From Hyphomicrobiales bacterium (lineage in GTDB: Bacteria; Pseudomonadota; Alphaproteobacteria; Rhizobiales; Aestuariivirgaceae): a DNA stretch of 17,246 bases. A program made the translations under genes and the position numbers. Positions 14,192 through 17,246 of this stretch are shown piece by piece (positions within the stretch are counted from its first letter, which is position 1; every line of letters begins with the position of its first letter). Below the pieces are notes generated by a model that did no database searches, was not told where the DNA came from, and was given only the letters and a program-made list of their open reading frames with translations. Location of the stretch: assembly GCA_023266715.1 (NCBI GenBank), contig JAHFPK010000024.1, positions 1 to 17,246 on the forward strand, read 5' to 3'.

Positions 14192-14653
14192 TCAACCGTC
14201 GCTGAATATGTTGCCGATATTGCGAACGGTGCCGTAGCCCGGGTTTGTCTCACGCTTCCGTTTGAGAATAGCCTGCTTCAACTCGGCTTTCAGTTCCCAA
14301 TCGGCCTTGGGGGTGCCATCGGGCTTGAGTTTTGAGATGCCATACTCGTCATAGATATTCTTCTTCACTGGCGGCTGGTAGGCTGGCGCGGAGGAATACA
14401 GGCCTTCATCCACGCTGGCGGTTTGGACCGGTGCGGCAGGCACAGGGTTTGGCTGATAATTTTCAGTCACAGTACCGGGCGGACGCAATTGCAGGTCTGG
14501 TGGCAGGGCCAGATTATTTCCGGTTTGGACAACCGGGGTTTGCGGGGCGGGAGAGTCTCCAAGCCCCATGCGGTGAAGCAACCTGCTTGTTCCACAGCCA
14601 CTCAAGACAACGCTCAACGCCAGCACGGCGGATAGTGTCCAGACTGTTTTCAT
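14192..14653 (-). CDS. Lipoprotein, DUF3035/BamF-like
   Basis: A small secreted lipoprotein of 153 residues from the chosen start MKTVWTLSAV. The signal peptide ends in a lipobox VLSGC, so Cys20 would be lipidated after cleavage by LspA, encoded just upstream. An LPPDLQLRPP segment follows, resembling the conserved core of DUF3035, the alphaproteobacterial BamF component of the outer-membrane beta-barrel assembly complex. The middle is proline-rich and probably disordered, and the C-terminus (ADWELKAELKQAILKRKRE) is basic and helical. The frame opens five codons earlier (14668), but the lipoprotein signal fits the later start. The BamF assignment rests on a short motif plus context; lipoprotein status is much firmer. 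Confidence 0.75.
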   Translation of the reverse strand: MKTVWTLSAVLALSVVLSGCGTSRLLHRMGLGDSPAPQTPVVQTGNNLALPPDLQLRPPGTVTENYQPNPVPAAPVQTASVDEGLYSSAPAYQPPVKKNIYDEYGISKLKPDGTPKADWELKAELKQAILKRKRETNPGYGTVRNIGNIFSDG

Positions 14654-14701
14654 CCCCGTTACTCCCACTTCCCTTTACCTGAGCGCGGTCTGCGGCCAGA
14701 A

Positions 14702-15202
14702 TTAGGCATTTCCAAGACCTGTCGCCTGCCCGCGCTCCAGGAGGGACTCATAGAGCAAAAGGGCTACCCCCGCAACGATGGCCACATCGGCCACATTAAA
14801 GACGTACCAGCTCCAACTATTCCAATGGAGCTGGAAAAAATCGGCAACGGCCCCATGAACATAGCGGTCCAGGGCATTGGCAAGGGCACCGCCAATCACC
14901 AGCCCGAGGGCTGCCACGGTGAGGGGCCTGTGGGACCGGCACAGCCAAATCCACAGCACGGCGCAGATAACCAGGCTGGCGGCAATGAGAATGCCTTGCG
15001 AATGGGTGGGCAGCAGCCCGTAGGAAACGCCCTTGTTCCACACCAGGGTGAGGTCAAGAAATGAGGTCAGGCTTACAGGCCGCCGCGTCTCAATGTCATA
15101 AATTTCAAACATCCACCATTTATGGGCCTGGTCGGCTACGAATATGAGCAGTGCCAGGACTGATCCCAACGGCGCCAAGGCCCCCCAGAAACGCAGTTTC
15201 AT
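14702..15202 (-). CDS. lspA: Lipoprotein signal peptidase (signal peptidase II)
   Basis: LspA removes signal peptides from prolipoproteins in the inner membrane. The 166-residue protein has four membrane helices (about 10-25, 70-87, 93-111, 131-150). The conserved segments are VADQAHKWW (22-30), VWNKGVSYGLL (54-64), GALANALDRYVHGAVADF (105-122) and VFNVADVAIVAG (134-145), with the aspartyl dyad Asp112 and Asp139. The chosen start (MKLRFWGALA) gives a classic 4-base ATGA overlap with the ileS stop; the open frame runs ten codons further upstream into ileS but without family support. The following gene encodes a lipoprotein that would be a substrate. Confidence 0.94.
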   Translation of the reverse strand: MKLRFWGALAPLGSVLALLIFVADQAHKWWMFEIYDIETRRPVSLTSFLDLTLVWNKGVSYGLLPTHSQGILIAASLVICAVLWIWLCRSHRPLTVAALGLVIGGALANALDRYVHGAVADFFQLHWNSWSWYVFNVADVAIVAGVALLLYESLLERGQATGLGNA

Positions 15203-17246
15203 ACCAGGGTTTTCCCAAAGCGGGTCTGCCATTCGCGCACGGCTTCGGCATCACGGGGGGTGATGTCGGGGAAGTCCTTATCCTTGCCGATTTCCCTGGA
15301 GATTTTCCACGAGCGGGCGCATTTCTGCCCCTCGGCGAGGGCTGGCACCACGGCTACACCTTTTACATCGTCAAGGCGAAAGGCGTTTTCCGGTCCCTTC
15401 CCTTCTTCAATGGTGATGGCCGAGGTGATGCAGATTTCGGCGAAGTCGCTGGCGCGCAGGGCTGCGACGTCAGCAGATTCCATTTGCACATAGACCTTCG
15501 GTGCTGCTTCCAATGAAGACCCAATGCGTTTTTCTGCGCGCTCCACTTCGAGGGCCCCCGTCACTACGCGGCGGACGTTGCGGATCATGTCCCACTTCCT
15601 GGCAATTTCGGGTTGGTTCCATTCGTCAGGCGTTTTGGCGAACTGCATGAGATGCACCGAGCTTCCCTCGCCGGCAAAGCGCGAAAGCCACACCTCTTCC
15701 ATGGTGAAAGTCAGAATCGGGGCCCACCAGGTAGTGAGGCAATGGAACAACTGATCCATTACGCTGCGGCAGGAACGGCGCTTCAGGCTTGACCAGGGAT
15801 CGCAATAGAGCGCGTCTTTCCGGATATCGAAATAGAAAGCAGAGAGGTCCTGCGTCATGAAATTGCTGAGCAGTGCAAAGATGCGCTTGTAGTCGAACAC
15901 TTCATAAGCGACCTGCACCTGTGCGTCGATCTCATGGAGACGGTGCAGGATATAGCGCTCAAGCTCCGGCATGTCCTTATGATGTACCTGCTCCCAATCC
16001 TGCAAGCCATCGAGCGCGCCCAGGACATAGCGCATGGTGTTGCGCAGTTTGCGGTAGGCTTCGACATTGGTTTTGAGAATTTCTTTGCCCAACCGCAGGT
16101 CTTCTGCATAGTCGGCGGAGGCCACCCAGAGGCGCAGGATATCGGCACCCGATTGCTTGATCACATCCTGCGGGGTGACGATGTTGCCGAGCGATTTGGA
16201 CATCTTGCGGCCGTCCTCGCCCACCACGAATCCATGAGTCAAAACCGCATCATAGGGCGCGCGGCCGCGGGTGCCGCAGGATTCGAGAAGCGAGGAATGG
16301 AACCAGCCGCGATGCTGGTCCGAGCCTTCGAGATAGATGTCAGCCGGCCATTTCAGGTCAGGGCGCTGTTCCAGACAGAAGGCATGAGTGCAGCCGGAGT
16401 CAAACCACACATCGAGAATGTCGCGTACCTGTTCCCATTCCTGGGAATTGTAGTCTTGCCCGAGGAAGCGGCTTGCCGCGCCATCGGCGAACCAGGCATC
16501 GGCTCCTTGCCTAGAAAATGAATCCGCAATGCGCTGGTTCACCTTGGAATCATTGAGGATTTTGCCCGACTCCTTGTTCACAAACACGGCGATGGGAACG
16601 CCCCAGGCGCGCTGCCGAGAGATCACCCAGTCGGGTCGATCCGCAATCATGCCGCGCAGGCGGTTCTGGCCCGCGGGCGGAAAGAATTTTGTGTCCTCGA
16701 TGGCTTTCAGCGCCTTGTCGCGCAGGCCATGGCTCGACATGGAGATAAACCATTGCGGCGTATTGCGGAATATGATCGGTTTCTTCGAGCGCCAGGAATG
16801 GGGATAGCTGATCGTCTTGCGCTTGGCCGACAGCAGCATGCCCGCTTCTTTCAGCGCATCCATCACCAGCTTGTTGGCATTGCCCCACCTGCCATACTCG
16901 TCGATGACACGGCCACCTTCAAAACCGGGCGCATCCTTGGTGTAGAAGCCGTCAGCATTGACGGTGGAGGGAATGGGCCCGCCGTTCTTTTCCATCCAGA
17001 TGTTATAGTCATCCGCACCATGGCCAGGAGCGGTATGCACAAACCCCGTACCTGCATCGTCAGTGACGTGATCGCCATCGAGAAGTGGAACTGGAAAGTC
17101 ATAGCCTTTGGCTTTCAGAGGATGATCGCAGATAAATCCTGCTGAGTTGGCATTCATAAGTCGCTTATACTCTGTGACTCTCATAGCGCTTAGAACTTCG
17201 CTAGCGAGATTGTCAGCAATGACCAGCTTTTCGCCAGTTTGCACCC
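15199..17246 (-). CDS. ileS: Isoleucyl-tRNA synthetase, C-terminal two-thirds (cut by window edge)
   Basis: About 682 codons are present; the N-terminal part with the HIGH motif is beyond the right edge. What remains begins inside the CP1 editing domain (GTGFVHTAPGHGADDYN), which hydrolyses mischarged Val-tRNA. The second half of the catalytic core follows, with WFDSGCTHAF, LEGSDQHRGWFHSSLL and KMSKSLGN (residues 347-353 of the fragment), then the anticodon-binding domain. The extreme C-terminus keeps only one cysteine of the usual zinc knuckle (KCARSWK, then a cysteine-free tail). This matches the shortened tail I recall from other alphaproteobacteria and need not mean loss of function. The stop codon overlaps the lspA start by 4 bases. 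Confidence 0.96.
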   Translation of the reverse strand, partial: VQTGEKLVIADNLASEVLSAMRVTEYKRLMNANSAGFICDHPLKAKGYDFPVPLLDGDHVTDDAGTGFVHTAPGHGADDYNIWMEKNGGPIPSTVNADGFYTKDAPGFEGGRVIDEYGRWGNANKLVMDALKEAGMLLSAKRKTISYPHSWRSKKPIIFRNTPQWFISMSSHGLRDKALKAIEDTKFFPPAGQNRLRGMIADRPDWVISRQRAWGVPIAVFVNKESGKILNDSKVNQRIADSFSRQGADAWFADGAASRFLGQDYNSQEWEQVRDILDVWFDSGCTHAFCLEQRPDLKWPADIYLEGSDQHRGWFHSSLLESCGTRGRAPYDAVLTHGFVVGEDGRKMSKSLGNIVTPQDVIKQSGADILRLWVASADYAEDLRLGKEILKTNVEAYRKLRNTMRYVLGALDGLQDWEQVHHKDMPELERYILHRLHEIDAQVQVAYEVFDYKRIFALLSNFMTQDLSAFYFDIRKDALYCDPWSSLKRRSCRSVMDQLFHCLTTWWAPILTFTMEEVWLSRFAGEGSSVHLMQFAKTPDEWNQPEIARKWDMIRNVRRVVTGALEVERAEKRIGSSLEAAPKVYVQMESADVAALRASDFAEICITSAITIEEGKGPENAFRLDDVKGVAVVPALAEGQKCARSWKISREIGKDKDFPDITPRDAEAVREWQTRFGKTLV

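Noticed and set aside
15203..15232. Ten-codon upstream extension of lspA into ileS
   Set aside because: The start at 15202 gives a standard 4-base ATGA overlap and a normal LspA N-terminus.

Overview
The window looks like chromosomal DNA of an alphaproteobacterium, probably Hyphomicrobiales (Rhizobiales)-like. The reasons are the DUF2093 gene directly behind xseA, a class II DAHP synthase, a MutL carrying its own endonuclease motif, an IleS whose C-terminal zinc knuckle has decayed, a DUF3035/BamF-like lipoprotein beside lspA, and two palindromic repeat types that I associate with this class. Order-level placement is an inference. Most of the window is housekeeping DNA; no phage, plasmid, CRISPR, rRNA or tRNA gene was seen.

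Layout, left to right. (1) 1-41: the first codons of cysS, minus strand, running off the left edge; then about 250 bases without a convincing gene. (2) 296-1866: an EamA-family exporter (+) converging on a YfcG-type glutathione S-transferase (-), with overlapping 3' ends. The GST has a perfect 8-bp palindrome over its probable promoter. (3) 1948-5107, minus strand: xseA, a DUF2093 gene, then the class II DAHP synthase behind a 132-base leader. (4) 5178-7291, plus strand: purD and a patatin-like hydrolase in tight tandem, ending in a double-hairpin repeat that supplies the last codons of the patatin gene. (5) 7382-9180: an RNA-modification cluster, with tadA (-) diverging from rluB and rsmD (+), the last two overlapping. 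(6) 9236-9643: a GIY-YIG nuclease gene bracketed by two inverted copies of a palindromic repeat, one of which encodes the protein's tail. (7) 9660-17246, minus strand: ileS (partial), lspA, BamF-like lipoprotein, M16 peptidase (zinc site intact), M16 homologue (zinc site lost), mutL, probably largely one transcription unit.

Functionally, segment 7 combines tRNA charging with envelope work: LspA would cleave the signal peptide of the lipoprotein encoded just behind it, that lipoprotein may belong to the outer-membrane assembly machinery, and the paired M16 proteins look like an active/inactive periplasmic heterodimer. Segment 5 groups three RNA-modifying enzymes (tRNA wobble A-to-I, 23S pseudouridine, 16S m2G). 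The most unusual item is the GIY-YIG cassette between rsmD and mutL, which has the architecture of a small nuclease-linked mobile or dispersed palindrome unit.
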